Source: an uncultured Blautia sp.
Lineage (GTDB): Bacteria > Bacillota > Clostridia > Lachnospirales > Lachnospiraceae
Length of the DNA: 46,339 nt
Reading direction: 5' to 3'
NCBI RefSeq assembly: GCF_934424005.1
Contig: NZ_CAKRXI010000027.1
Coordinates: forward strand, 1-46,339
The notes under the pieces were generated by a model, which had not been told where the DNA came from, ran no database searches, and saw only the letters and a list, made by a program, of their open reading frames with translations. Made by a program: the position numbers and the translations under genes. Below, in pieces: positions 16,534 to 25,135 of the stretch (within the stretch, counting starts at the first letter, position 1; each line of letters opens with the position of its first letter).

Positions 16534-17397
16534 ATGAAGAAAAAAGTTTTAGCAATCGTTACAGCAGCACTTATTGGAACAACCGCATTCGCAGCAACTG
16601 CAAGCGCAGCAAGCGGAGCTATTGATGTTATATCCCGTGAAGACGGATCAGGAACAAGAGGAGCTTTCATTGAACTGTTTGGAATCGAAGAAAAACAGGG
16701 AGATGAAAAAGTAGATATGACAACAGAAGATGCAAGCATCACAAACAGCACATCTGTTATGATGACAACAGTAGCTGGTGATGAGAATGCAATCGGATAC
16801 ATCTCACTTGGTTCTCTGAATGATACAGTAAAAGCAGTTAAGATCGATGGTGCTGAGGCATCAGCAGAAAATGTAGCAAACGATACATACAAAGTATCCC
16901 GTCCATTCAACATCATTACAACTGACAAACTCAGCGATGCAGCACAGGATTTTGAAAACTACATCATGAGTGCAGATGGACAGCAGATCGTTGAAGACAA
17001 TGGATACATTAAAGTAGCAGATGATGCAAAAGCTTACGAGCAGAGCGATGCAGAAGGTAAAGTTGTAGTAGCTGGTTCTTCTTCTGTAACACCGGTTATG
17101 GAAAAACTGAAAGAAGCATATGAGAAAGCAAATGGCGGTAAGATCACTGTAGAAGTACAGCAGAGCGATTCCACAACAGGTATCACATCCGCAGCAGAAG
17201 GTATCTGTGATATTGGTATGGCATCCCGTGAACTGAAAGACGAAGAAACAAAAGAAAATCTTACAGCTACCGAGATTGCAAGAGATGGTATTGCAGTAGT
17301 AGTAAACAATGACAATGATGTTGATGAGCTGACCAGTGACCAGGTAAAATCTATCTTCACAGGTGAGACTACAGACTGGGAAGATCTTGCTAAATAA
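16534..17397 (+). CDS. pstS: Phosphate-binding protein PstS, circularly permuted
   Basis: A 287-residue secreted phosphate-binding protein and the first gene of a full pst operon. The signal peptide is MKKKVLAIVTAAL to about residue 26 (TASAAS). No lipobox cysteine is present, unusual for a Gram-positive binding protein. The order of segments is reversed against ordinary PstS. The phosphate-loop half comes first (SREDGSGTR about 34-42, TNSTSVM, AIGYISLGSL, SRPFNI). The half that is normally N-terminal comes second (VVAGSSSVTPVMEKL about 176, CDIGMASRELKD, DGIAVVVNNDN) and ends at SIFTGETTDWEDLAK. In ordinary PstS that last segment runs straight into the first. The strong RBS AGAGGAG confirms the start. 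Confidence 0.92.
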   Translation: MKKKVLAIVTAALIGTTAFAATASAASGAIDVISREDGSGTRGAFIELFGIEEKQGDEKVDMTTEDASITNSTSVMMTTVAGDENAIGYISLGSLNDTVKAVKIDGAEASAENVANDTYKVSRPFNIITTDKLSDAAQDFENYIMSADGQQIVEDNGYIKVADDAKAYEQSDAEGKVVVAGSSSVTPVMEKLKEAYEKANGGKITVEVQQSDSTTGITSAAEGICDIGMASRELKDEETKENLTATEIARDGIAVVVNNDNDVDELTSDQVKSIFTGETTDWEDLAK

Positions 17398-17420
17398 TTT
17401 AGACAGATAGACATAGACTT

Positions 17421-17452
17421 AAGCGGAAAGCCCGGTGATCCGGGCTTCGCTT
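17421..17452 (+). promoter_or_regulatory. Intercistronic hairpin between pstS and pstC
   Basis: AAGCG and AAGCCCGG pair with CCGGGCTT and CGCTT around a TGAT loop, with a 2-nt bulge: 13 pairs, GC-rich. No U-tract follows, so it probably stabilises the pstS end of the mRNA or lets part of the transcripts stop, rather than ending the operon. Confidence 0.6.
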
Positions 17453-17482
17453 ATGTCTGATTTGAGAGAGGAAGAATCCTGT

Positions 17483-18340
17483 ATGAATAGATTTAAAGAA
17501 CAGGCCATGAAAATAGTATTTATGGTGGCTGCCTGCGCATCAGTCCTGGCAGTATTTCTGATTTGTTTGTTTCTGTTTGCAAATGGAATTCCAGCGATAG
17601 CCAAGATAGGACCGCTGAAATTTCTTTTAGGAACAGTATGGAAACCATCTAATGATAAATTTGGAATTTTCCCAATGATCATTGCCAGTATTTATGTAAC
17701 AGGTGGAGCAATCCTGGTTGGAGTTCCAATCGCATTGTTAACTTCGGTATTTATGGCACGCTATTGTCCACAGAAAATTTACCGTCCACTGAAATCCGGA
17801 ATTGAGCTGATGGCAGGTGTTCCTTCTATCGTATATGGTTTCTTCGGCCTGGTACTTATGGTTCCGCTGATCAGAAGCACATTTGGCGGAACAGGAACCA
17901 GCTGGCTGGCTGCTTCACTTCTTCTGGGAATCATGATCCTGCCGACGATCATAGGACCGACAGAATCCGCACTTCGAAGTGTTCCGGAAAGCTATTATGA
18001 AGGTTCCCTTGCACTGGGAGCCACAAAGGAAAGAAGTATTTTTGTTGTTATGCTCCCGGCTGCAAAATCAGGAATTCTTGCAGCAGTTGTACTTGGTATC
18101 GGCCGTGCGATCGGCGAGACAATGGCGGTTATCATGGTTGCCGGAAACCAGGCGAGAATGCCTGCAGGACTGCTCAAAGGACTTCGTACTATGACAGCAA
18201 ATATCGTAACAGAAATGGGTTATGCAACAGGACTTCACAGAGAGGCACTGATCGCAACAGGAGTTGTACTTTTTGTATTTATCCTGATCATTAACCTGAG
18301 CCTTTCTCTGTTGAACAGGAGGTCAGAGAATGCAAACTAA
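17483..18340 (+). CDS. pstC: Phosphate ABC transporter permease PstC
   Basis: A 285-residue membrane permease with six helices, one half of the phosphate channel. The family signature is present: ELMAGVPSIVYGFFGL, then SYYEGSLALGATKERSIF and the EAA loop through GRAIGETMAVIMVAG. GAGAGGAAG precedes the ATG at 17483, and the protein then opens MNRFKEQAM like other PstC. An earlier in-frame GTG/ATG would lie in the intercistronic hairpin. It overlaps pstA by 11 nt, so translation of the two is coupled. Confidence 0.93.
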   Translation: MNRFKEQAMKIVFMVAACASVLAVFLICLFLFANGIPAIAKIGPLKFLLGTVWKPSNDKFGIFPMIIASIYVTGGAILVGVPIALLTSVFMARYCPQKIYRPLKSGIELMAGVPSIVYGFFGLVLMVPLIRSTFGGTGTSWLAASLLLGIMILPTIIGPTESALRSVPESYYEGSLALGATKERSIFVVMLPAAKSGILAAVVLGIGRAIGETMAVIMVAGNQARMPAGLLKGLRTMTANIVTEMGYATGLHREALIATGVVLFVFILIINLSLSLLNRRSENAN

Positions 18341-19235
18341 CACAGCAGTAGCAGAACCGATGGTGGGAAAAATGAAAAAAAGAAATGAAACATCAACCTC
18401 AGATCGCATGAGATCTTATCTGCGTCATCCGGGATCAGGAGTGCTTGCACTTTTAACAGTTGGAGCAGCCGTTGTTACTTTTGCAGTATTACTTTTCCTG
18501 GTTGCATATATCCTTGTAAAAGGTATTCCATATCTGACACCTAGCCTGTTCAGTCTGGAATATACATCAGAGAATGTTTCTCTGATGCCGTCGCTGATCA
18601 ACACATTTATTATGACTGCTCTGTCACTTGTGATTGCAGCTCCACTTGGAATTTTTGCAGCAATCTATCTTGTAGAATATGCGAAAAAAGGAAATAAACT
18701 GGTACAGGTCATCCGTATCACAGCAGAGACACTTTCCGGTATTCCATCTATCGTATATGGCCTTTTTGGTATGCTGTTCTTTGTAACAGCGCTTCATTGG
18801 GGAATGTCTCTTCTGGCAGGTGCATGTACACTTGTTATCATGGTTCTTCCTTTGATCATGAGAACCGCTGAAGAAGCATTAAAGGCAGTTCCGGATTCTT
18901 ACAGAGAAGCAAGTTTCGGACTTGGGGCCGGTAAGCTGCGTACAATTTTTACTATCGTACTGCCATCAGCAGTTCCAGGAATCCTGGCAGGAATCATCCT
19001 TGCGATCGGCCGTATCATTGGAGAAACAGCAGCACTTCTCTACACATCAGGAACAGTTGCTCAGGTCCCGAATCTGATGGGATCCGGCCGTACACTGGCA
19101 CTTCATATGTATGTACTTTCCAGTGAGGGCCTTCATATGAATCAGGCATCTGCAACCGCAGTTGTGATTCTTTTATTTGTATTAATTATCAACGGTTTGT
19201 CCGGTATGGTGGCAAAACGTATCGCGAAAGGATAA
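18330..19235 (+). CDS. pstA: Phosphate ABC transporter permease PstA
   Basis: A 301-residue membrane permease, partner of PstC. It has about 40 extra polar residues before the first helix (LALLTVGAAVVTFAVLLFLV), then TAETLSGIPSIVYGLFGM, DSYREASFGLGAGKLRTI and the transporter loop AIGRIIGETAALLYTSG. The start lies inside the end of pstC with AGGAGG 7 nt upstream. The pstB start follows 6 nt after its stop. Nothing unusual apart from the polar N-terminus. Confidence 0.93.
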   Translation: MQTNTAVAEPMVGKMKKRNETSTSDRMRSYLRHPGSGVLALLTVGAAVVTFAVLLFLVAYILVKGIPYLTPSLFSLEYTSENVSLMPSLINTFIMTALSLVIAAPLGIFAAIYLVEYAKKGNKLVQVIRITAETLSGIPSIVYGLFGMLFFVTALHWGMSLLAGACTLVIMVLPLIMRTAEEALKAVPDSYREASFGLGAGKLRTIFTIVLPSAVPGILAGIILAIGRIIGETAALLYTSGTVAQVPNLMGSGRTLALHMYVLSSEGLHMNQASATAVVILLFVLIINGLSGMVAKRIAKG

Positions 19236-19241
19236 CAGAAC

Positions 19242-20000
19242 ATGAGTGATAATATTAAACTTTCAATTGAAGATATGAATCTTTTTTACGGAAATTTTCA
19301 TGCACTGCATGATATCAATATGCATATTCCGGAAAAAGAAATTACCGCTTTTATCGGACCAAGTGGATGTGGAAAATCTACACTTCTGAAGTCTCTGAAT
19401 CGTATGAATGACCTGGTAGAAGGATGCAGGATCACAGGTAAAGTAGAACTGGATGGCGAAGATATTTATGGAGATATGGATGTAAATACTCTTCGAAAAA
19501 GAGTCGGAATGGTGTTCCAGAAGCCGAATCCGTTCCCGATGAGTATCTATGATAATGTTGCTTATGGACCGAGAACACATGGTATCCGCTCTAAGGCAAA
19601 GCTTGATGAGATCGTAGAAAAATCTCTCCGTGACGCTGCCATCTGGGATGAAGTAAAAGACCGATTAAAGAAAAGTGCACTTGGTATGTCTGGTGGGCAG
19701 CAGCAGAGGCTCTGCATTGCAAGAGCTCTCGCAGTAGAGCCGGAAGTTCTTCTGATGGACGAGCCGACCTCCGCACTCGACCCGATCTCAACCTCAAAGA
19801 TTGAAGAGCTTGCAATGGAATTAAAAGGAAAATATACGATTGTTATCGTTACCCATAACATGCAGCAGGCAACTCGAATTTCTGACAAAACAGCATTTTT
19901 CCTTCTCGGAGAAGTTGTAGAATTCAGTGACACAGATACGCTGTTTTCCATGCCAAAAGACAAGAGAACAGAGGACTATATTACAGGAAGGTTTGGTTGA
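19242..20000 (+). CDS. pstB: Phosphate ABC transporter ATP-binding protein PstB
   Basis: A 252-residue ATPase that powers phosphate import. Walker A is GPSGCGKST (about 38-46), the Q-loop sits in [18 protein letters not shown], the ABC signature is [17 protein letters not shown], Walker B is [12 protein letters not shown], and the switch histidine is in [11 protein letters not shown]. The C-terminus DYITGRFG is the normal PstB ending. The phoU start follows immediately, so the two are coupled. Confidence 0.95.
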   Translation: MSDNIKLSIEDMNLFYGNFHALHDINMHIPEKEITAFIGPSGCGKSTLLKSLNRMNDLVEGCRITGKVELDGEDIYGDMDVNTLRKRVGMVFQKPNPFPMSIYDNVAYGPRTHGIRSKAKLDEIVEKSLRDAAIWDEVKDRLKKSALGMSGGQQQRLCIARALAVEPEVLLMDEPTSALDPISTSKIEELAMELKGKYTIVIVTHNMQQATRISDKTAFFLLGEVVEFSDTDTLFSMPKDKRTEDYITGRFG

Positions 20001-20002
20001 TT

Positions 20003-20659
20003 ATGGCAACACGTTTCGAACGACAGCTTGAAGAATTACATGTGCAGATCATTACCATGGGAAGTCTCTGTGAGAAGGCAATCTCTCTTTCAAACAAAGC
20101 AATTCGTGGAGAAAAGTGCATTAACGAAATTTTTGATACAGATAAAGAAATCGATGCAAAGGAAAGAGAAATAGAGAATCTCTGTATGAGAATCCTGCTT
20201 CATCAGCAGCCGGTTGCCAGAGATTTGAGAGAGGTCTCAGCAGCATTAAAGATGATCTCAGATATGGAGAGAATTGGTGACCAGGCATCAGATATTGCAG
20301 ATCTTTCTAAATATATTGAGGAAAATAATATTAAGATTCCTGAACTGATCGGAAAGATGGCGGAAATGACTGTAAGTATGGTCACAGAAAGTGTAGATGC
20401 CTTCGTTAAGAGAGACCTGAATCTGTGCAGAAAGGTTATTGATGATGATGACCTGGTAGATGATGCTTTTAACCAGATCAAAGAAGAACTTGCAAAGCTT
20501 ATGTACCAGAATCTGGATGCAAAAGCAGGTCTGGATCTTCTGATGACTGCCAAATATATGGAGAGAATCGGAGATCATGCAGTAAATATTGCAGAGTGGG
20601 TCGAGTATGCGATCACAGGTGCTCACAGAAATAATGAACACCAGCAGGGAGGTCGATAG
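20003..20659 (+). CDS. phoU: Phosphate signalling regulator PhoU
   Basis: A 218-residue all-helical protein made of two PhoU three-helix repeats. Each carries a metal-cluster motif: LKMISDMERIGDQASDIADL in the first repeat and a matching AKYMERIGDHAVNIAEWVEY in the second. PhoU links the state of the Pst transporter to the PhoR kinase and limits phosphate uptake. The ATG at 20003 is used; a TTG at 19997 overlapping the pstB stop is possible. AGGAAGG lies upstream. The kinase gene starts 1 nt after its stop. Confidence 0.93.
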   Translation: MATRFERQLEELHVQIITMGSLCEKAISLSNKAIRGEKCINEIFDTDKEIDAKEREIENLCMRILLHQQPVARDLREVSAALKMISDMERIGDQASDIADLSKYIEENNIKIPELIGKMAEMTVSMVTESVDAFVKRDLNLCRKVIDDDDLVDDAFNQIKEELAKLMYQNLDAKAGLDLLMTAKYMERIGDHAVNIAEWVEYAITGAHRNNEHQQGGR

Positions 20660-20660
20660 T

Positions 20661-22331
20661 GTGACTAAAAAGATCTTTAAATCAAATATACTGGTAGCGG
20701 CGGCTGTGCTGATTTTTGGGATTGCGTGTGTTATGGCAATCCTTTATCAGCATTTCGGAAAAGAGATAAATGGAGAACTGAAAAAAGAAGCATCTTATCT
20801 TTCCTATGGTGTGGAGCAGGATGGCATCGATTATCTGAAGCAGATTAATGAAAAAGATGATCGTATTACTTATATTGCGGAGGATGGAACTGTTCTTTAT
20901 GATAATATGGCAGATGCAGAAGCCATGGAAAATCACAGCGAACGTAAGGAAGTGCAGGAAGCATTAAAAACAGGAAGCGGATATGCAGAACGTACTTCAG
21001 AAACACTGTCCCAGAAGACAATCTACTATGCACTCCGTCTGCCGGATCACAGCGTGCTCCGAGTATCCAGTACTCAGTTTTCTGTTTTTGTACTCCTTAT
21101 GGAACTGATACCACCGATCATTGGAATACTCATTGTGATGCTTATCATCGCAGTTATTGTGTCGGCTCATATGGCAAATAAGATTGTGGAGCCAATCAAT
21201 AATCTGGATCTGGAGCATCCGGAAGATAACCAGGTCTATGATGAAGTAGGACCACTTCTCAGTAAGATATACAAACAAAACAGACAGATAAAGAATCAGC
21301 TGGAAGCTGCAAGACGTAACCAGGAAGAGTTTGGAATCATCACTGAAAACATGCAGGAAGGACTTCTTGTGATCGACAGTTATACGATGATTCTTTCAGG
21401 AAACAGCAGTGTATGGAATATGTTCCAGCTTAAGGAAGCTAAGATTGGTGACAGCGTCTATTCTCTGAATAGAAATGAAGATTTTCGTATGCTGATCGAA
21501 CAGGTTCTGAAAGGGCAGCATGGAAGTGTTCTTCTCCATCTTGGAAATGAAGCGATCCAGATGATCGCGAACCCGGTGACCCGAGAACATAAGGTGGTTG
21601 GTGCAGTTCTTCTGCTGATGAATGAGACCGAAAAAGTTGAACGCGAACAGCTCAGAAGAGAATTTTCTGCAAATGTATCCCATGAATTAAAGACGCCTCT
21701 GACCTCAATCTCGGGGTTTGCAGAAATTATACAGGATGGTCTTGTGAGGGCAGAAGACATCAAAAAATTTGCCGGCCGCATCTATGATGAAGCACAGCGT
21801 CTGATCACACTGGTTGAGGATACGATCAAGGTTTCTCAGTTGGACGAAGGAGAAAATCCGTATGAATGGGAACAGCTGGATGCTTATGCTGTTGTAAAAG
21901 ATGTGTGTGGACGACTGAAGGATATTGCAGCGAAAAAGAATGTACATCTGTATATTGATGGGGATAAGACAATGCTCTGTACAGTGCGTCCGATCCTTGA
22001 TGAAATAATCTATAATCTCTGTGATAATGGAATTAAATATAACAGAGATGACGGAACAGTAAGCATCCATCTTCGTGAAATGGGAGAGAACGTGGAGATT
22101 CGTGTCAAAGACAATGGGATCGGTATTCCGGGTGAAGACCAGAATAGGGTATTTGAAAGATTTTACCGTGTGGATAAGAGCCATTCCAAGGCAATTGGCG
22201 GAACAGGACTGGGCCTTTCTATCGTCAAACACGGTGTGACCTTCCTTGGCGGTACACTGAAGATGGTCAGTGAGATTGGCAAAGGAACCGAGATCACGAT
22301 GACATTTCCGAAAGAACGAAAGGCAGTTTGA
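20661..22331 (+). CDS. phoR: PhoR-type sensor histidine kinase
   Basis: A 556-residue membrane kinase. Helix 1 is about 10-30; an extracellular sensor region follows to about 145 (ITYIAEDGTVLYDNMADAEA); helix 2 is about 150-172. A HAMP-like linker, a PAS domain (about 225-320), HisKA with the phospho-acceptor His about 341 in FSANVSHELKTPL, and HATPase_c motifs NLCDNGIKYN, DNGIGIP and GGTGLGLSI complete it. The start is GTG at 20661, with GGGAGG about 8 nt upstream. It directly follows phoU, where a PhoB-type response regulator would normally also be found; none is in the operon. A 16-bp bidirectional terminator follows. Confidence 0.9.
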   Translation: MTKKIFKSNILVAAAVLIFGIACVMAILYQHFGKEINGELKKEASYLSYGVEQDGIDYLKQINEKDDRITYIAEDGTVLYDNMADAEAMENHSERKEVQEALKTGSGYAERTSETLSQKTIYYALRLPDHSVLRVSSTQFSVFVLLMELIPPIIGILIVMLIIAVIVSAHMANKIVEPINNLDLEHPEDNQVYDEVGPLLSKIYKQNRQIKNQLEAARRNQEEFGIITENMQEGLLVIDSYTMILSGNSSVWNMFQLKEAKIGDSVYSLNRNEDFRMLIEQVLKGQHGSVLLHLGNEAIQMIANPVTREHKVVGAVLLLMNETEKVEREQLRREFSANVSHELKTPLTSISGFAEIIQDGLVRAEDIKKFAGRIYDEAQRLITLVEDTIKVSQLDEGENPYEWEQLDAYAVVKDVCGRLKDIAAKKNVHLYIDGDKTMLCTVRPILDEIIYNLCDNGIKYNRDDGTVSIHLREMGENVEIRVKDNGIGIPGEDQNRVFERFYRVDKSHSKAIGGTGLGLSIVKHGVTFLGGTLKMVSEIGKGTEITMTFPKERKAV

Positions 22332-22337
22332 AAGAAC

Positions 22338-22378
22338 AAAAAAGATGTTGACATGCAAAGCGTGTCAGCATCTTTTTT
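22338..22378. terminator. Bidirectional terminator after phoR
   Basis: AAAAAAGATGTTGACA (22338-22353) and TGTCAGCATCTTTTTT (22363-22378) form a 16-bp stem with one G-T pair. It has T-runs in both directions and serves the convergent cysteine-rich gene too. Confidence 0.93.
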
Positions 22379-22382
22379 GGTG

Positions 22383-22571
22383 TTAATAACAATAGGCGCC
22401 CTCATAGCTGTTGCAGGATTCTTTCTTATGAGAAAGATCTTTGCAGGAACTGCAGCGGTCGCAGAATTCCTGCTCATAACAGGTGGCGCAGACACAATTC
22501 CCACAGTGGCTGCGGTCATAGGCCGGAGTACAGGTGTAGGGAAGGGCGTCTTTTTTCGCTTTTTCTTCCAT
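22383..22571 (-). CDS. Small cysteine-rich protein of unknown function
   Basis: A 62-residue protein with ten cysteines. They are arranged as a lone early cysteine (YTC), then CGNCVCATC, then CDRCSSC, and two late ones before a terminal GAYCY. The N-terminus is charged (MEEKAKKD) with no signal peptide. I do not recognise the family. CxxC pairs in the cytoplasm suggest zinc or iron-sulphur binding or a redox-sensitive switch; this is inference. The start at 22571 is chosen because AGGAGAGG precedes it. It has its own promoter and a hairpin next to the RBS, and ends at the shared terminator, so it is a deliberate single-gene unit. Confidence 0.75.
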   Translation of the reverse strand: MEEKAKKDALPYTCTPAYDRSHCGNCVCATCYEQEFCDRCSSCKDLSHKKESCNSYEGAYCY

Positions 22572-22589
22572 ATACGATTCACCTCTCCT

Positions 22590-22673
22590 GAAGTTACCGT
22601 TCGTTTCGTTCACAGTAACTTACTGATACATTTCTGATACTGATATTATATCGCTGTACCTCAGGAGATTCAA
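22590..22673 (-). promoter_or_regulatory. Promoter and leader hairpin of the cysteine-rich protein gene
   Basis: On the minus strand TTGAAT (22668-22673) and TATAAT (22645-22650) are 17 bp apart. In the short leader, AAGTTACTGT and ACGGTAACTT (22590-22620) form a 10-bp stem ending next to the AGGAG ribosome site, where it could control translation. Confidence 0.65.
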
Positions 22674-22720
22674 GAAAATAATGATAAAAATCATCAAATT
22701 TTCAGAAGAATTTGAATACT

Positions 22721-23581
22721 TTATTTCGCTTCCCAGCGGCCGGAAGCACCGCATGGAAGAACCAGTCCATTGGAAGTTACCGGGAGTCCGATTTCCTGGG
22801 AATCGACATGTCCGTCAAATTCTTTCAGCTCTGTAGCCAGCATATAAGTCAGCACAGCCGGAGCAAGTCCTGTAGTATAGGAGTTGATCAGGAAAAACAG
22901 CGGATTTGGACTTAAAAGCTTCACACACAGCTTGATGAGCGGATGAATTGCTTCTTCAATCTTCCAGATCTCACCTTTTGGTCCACGTCCGTAAGATGGT
23001 GGATCCATGATGATCGCATCGTAGTGATTTCCACGGCGGATCTCACGTTCTACAAATTTCACACAGTCATCTACCAGCCAGCGGATCGGCGCTTCAGAAA
23101 GCCCGGATGCAGCTGCGTTTTCTTTGGCCCAGGTAACCATACCCTTGGAAGCATCTACGTGTGTAACCTGTGCACCGGCAGCGGCAGCGGCCAGAGTTGC
23201 ACCGCCTGTGTAAGCAAAAAGGTTCAGGACTTTGATCGGGCGTCCGGCTTTACGAATCTTATCACCGAACCAGTCCCAGTTGACAGCCTGCTCCGGGAAA
23301 AGCCCGGTGTGTTTGAAACTGAATGGCTTCAGATGGAAAGTAAGATCCTTGTAATGAAGATCCCACTGCTGCGGGAGATCAAAGAATTCCCATTCACCGC
23401 CGCCCTTTTTGCTTCTGTGGTAGTGAGCATTCATGTTTTTCCATCCACGGCTTACCTTCGGGGTGTCCCAGATCACCTGCGGGTCCGGGCGTACCAGGGT
23501 GTATTTTCCCCAGCGTTCAAGTTTTTCACCGCAGGAAGTGTCAATTACTTCGTATTCTTTCCAGTCATTTGCAATCCACAT
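22721..23581 (-). CDS. Class I SAM-dependent methyltransferase (RlmI/RlmK-like)
   Basis: A 286-residue methyltransferase. The SAM-binding motif I region is VLNLFAYTGGATLAAAAAGA, motif II THVDASKGMVTWAKENA, and the catalytic/motif IV region IIMDPPSYGRGPKGEIW. This is the layout of the RlmI/RlmK group that methylates 23S rRNA, but without their N-terminal PUA domain; instead about 100 residues rich in W and K precede the domain. An rRNA or tRNA substrate is inferred. The start has AAAGG upstream. It is transcribed towards the cysteine-rich gene, which has its own promoter. Confidence 0.8.
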   Translation of the reverse strand: MWIANDWKEYEVIDTSCGEKLERWGKYTLVRPDPQVIWDTPKVSRGWKNMNAHYHRSKKGGGEWEFFDLPQQWDLHYKDLTFHLKPFSFKHTGLFPEQAVNWDWFGDKIRKAGRPIKVLNLFAYTGGATLAAAAAGAQVTHVDASKGMVTWAKENAAASGLSEAPIRWLVDDCVKFVEREIRRGNHYDAIIMDPPSYGRGPKGEIWKIEEAIHPLIKLCVKLLSPNPLFFLINSYTTGLAPAVLTYMLATELKEFDGHVDSQEIGLPVTSNGLVLPCGASGRWEAK

Positions 23582-23813
23582 ATATGATAACCTTTCTTTG
23601 ATAACCTGATTTGTATATTCTGCTTATTTAGTATAGGTGAAAGCTCGAGATTCTGCAAGTTTTTTTATACGACGGGGACTTGACAATCAGTACTTTACCA
23701 TACTAAAATATACAGGATAATGATTTAGCATAAAAGCAATATCAGAAAAGCCATTTTAAGATGAATGAATTTTGCCGGACAGTATTCTGGAAGCGGCACG
23801 AGGAGGAAAAACT

Positions 23814-25103
23814 ATGCAGAAATACAGTGAGATGAGCAAAGAACAGCTTCAGGCTGTTAAGAAAGAGCTGGATCAGCAGTATGCAGAAATCAAGGCACAG
23901 GGACTTGCCCTTGATATGTCACGTGGTAAACCGTCAGTTGATCAGCTGAATATTTCCATGGATATGATGGATGTTCTGTCAAGCAGCACAGACCTGAGAT
24001 GTGAGACAGGTGTTGACTGTCGTAACTATGGTGTAATGGATGGTATTCCGGAAGCCAAACGTCTTCTCGGAGAAATTTCTGAGGTTGATCCGGAACACAT
24101 TATTATTTATGGAAACTCCAGCCTGAATGTTATGTTTGATACTGTATCACGTTCCATGACCCACGGTGTTATGGGAAACACTCCATGGTGCAAGCTGGAT
24201 AAAGTAAAATTCCTCTGTCCGGTTCCAGGATATGATCGTCACTTTAAGATCACCGAATTCTTCGGAATCGAAATGATCAATGTTCCGATGTCACCGGAAG
24301 GACCGGATATGGATATGGTAGAAAAACTGGTAAGTGAAGATCCGGCAATCAAAGGTATCTGGTGCGTACCGAAATATTCCAACCCGCAGGGATACACATA
24401 TTCCGAAGAGACAGTTAAGCGTTTTGCAAATCTGAAACCGGCAGCACCGGATTTCCGTATTTACTGGGATAATGCTTACAGTGTACATCATCTTTATGAT
24501 GACGAAAAAGATCAGGATTTCCTTCTTGAAATTTTGGATGAATGCGCAAAAGCCGGAAATCCGGACATGGTTTACAAATTTACATCTACATCCAAGATCA
24601 GCTTCCCGGGTTCTGGTATCGCAGCTCTGGCAGCATCTAAGGCAAACCTGGATGATATTCGTAAATATATTACCGTACAGACAATCGGACATGATAAACT
24701 GAATCAGCTTCGTCATGTAAAATTCTTCAAGGATCTTGAAGGTGTTCATGCACATATGAGAAAACATGCAGCAATTCTTCGTCCGAAGTTTGAAATGGTA
24801 GAGGCTACCCTTGAGAAGGAACTTGGCGGACTTGGAATCGGAGAATGGACAACACCAAAGGGTGGATATTTTATTTCCTTCGAATCCCTGGACGGATGTG
24901 CGAAAAAAATCGTAGCAATGGCAAAAGAAGCCGGCGTTGTTATGACTGGAGCAGGAGCTACCTATCCATATGGAAAGGATCCGAAAGACAGCAATATCCG
25001 TATTGCACCATCTTTCCCACCGATTGAAGAGCTTGAAAAAGCGGCACAGGTATTTGTCGTTTGTGTTAAACTTGCCAGTGTAGAGAAATTACTGGCTGAA
25101 TAA
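23814..25103 (+). CDS. PLP-dependent aminotransferase (aspartate aminotransferase subgroup Ic type)
   Basis: A 429-residue fold-type I aminotransferase. Motifs include LDMSRGKPSVDQLNIS near the start, YGNSSLNVMFDTVSR, VPKYSNPQGYTYS, the Asp/Tyr pocket YWDNAYSVHHLY, and the PLP lysine in FTSTSKISFPGSG. These match the subgroup described for corynebacterial AspT-like enzymes rather than the common AspC. Aspartate/2-oxoglutarate exchange is likely but not certain. AGGAGG sits 7 nt before the ATG at 23814, ruling out the longer frame. An upstream TTGACA (23680-23685) with TACTAA at a short 15-bp spacing is a weak promoter candidate. The cell-wall genes follow after 32 bp. Confidence 0.85.
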   Translation: MQKYSEMSKEQLQAVKKELDQQYAEIKAQGLALDMSRGKPSVDQLNISMDMMDVLSSSTDLRCETGVDCRNYGVMDGIPEAKRLLGEISEVDPEHIIIYGNSSLNVMFDTVSRSMTHGVMGNTPWCKLDKVKFLCPVPGYDRHFKITEFFGIEMINVPMSPEGPDMDMVEKLVSEDPAIKGIWCVPKYSNPQGYTYSEETVKRFANLKPAAPDFRIYWDNAYSVHHLYDDEKDQDFLLEILDECAKAGNPDMVYKFTSTSKISFPGSGIAALAASKANLDDIRKYITVQTIGHDKLNQLRHVKFFKDLEGVHAHMRKHAAILRPKFEMVEATLEKELGGLGIGEWTTPKGGYFISFESLDGCAKKIVAMAKEAGVVMTGAGATYPYGKDPKDSNIRIAPSFPPIEELEKAAQVFVVCVKLASVEKLLAE

Positions 25104-25135
25104 AATTTCATATTTCCGAATGTTAAGGAGGCGCC

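Noticed and set aside
22383..22571. The cysteine-rich small protein as a RiPP (sactipeptide or lanthipeptide) precursor.
   Set aside because: No radical SAM, lanthionine synthetase, protease or exporter is adjacent; the neighbouring methyltransferase is of the rRNA type and in a separate unit.
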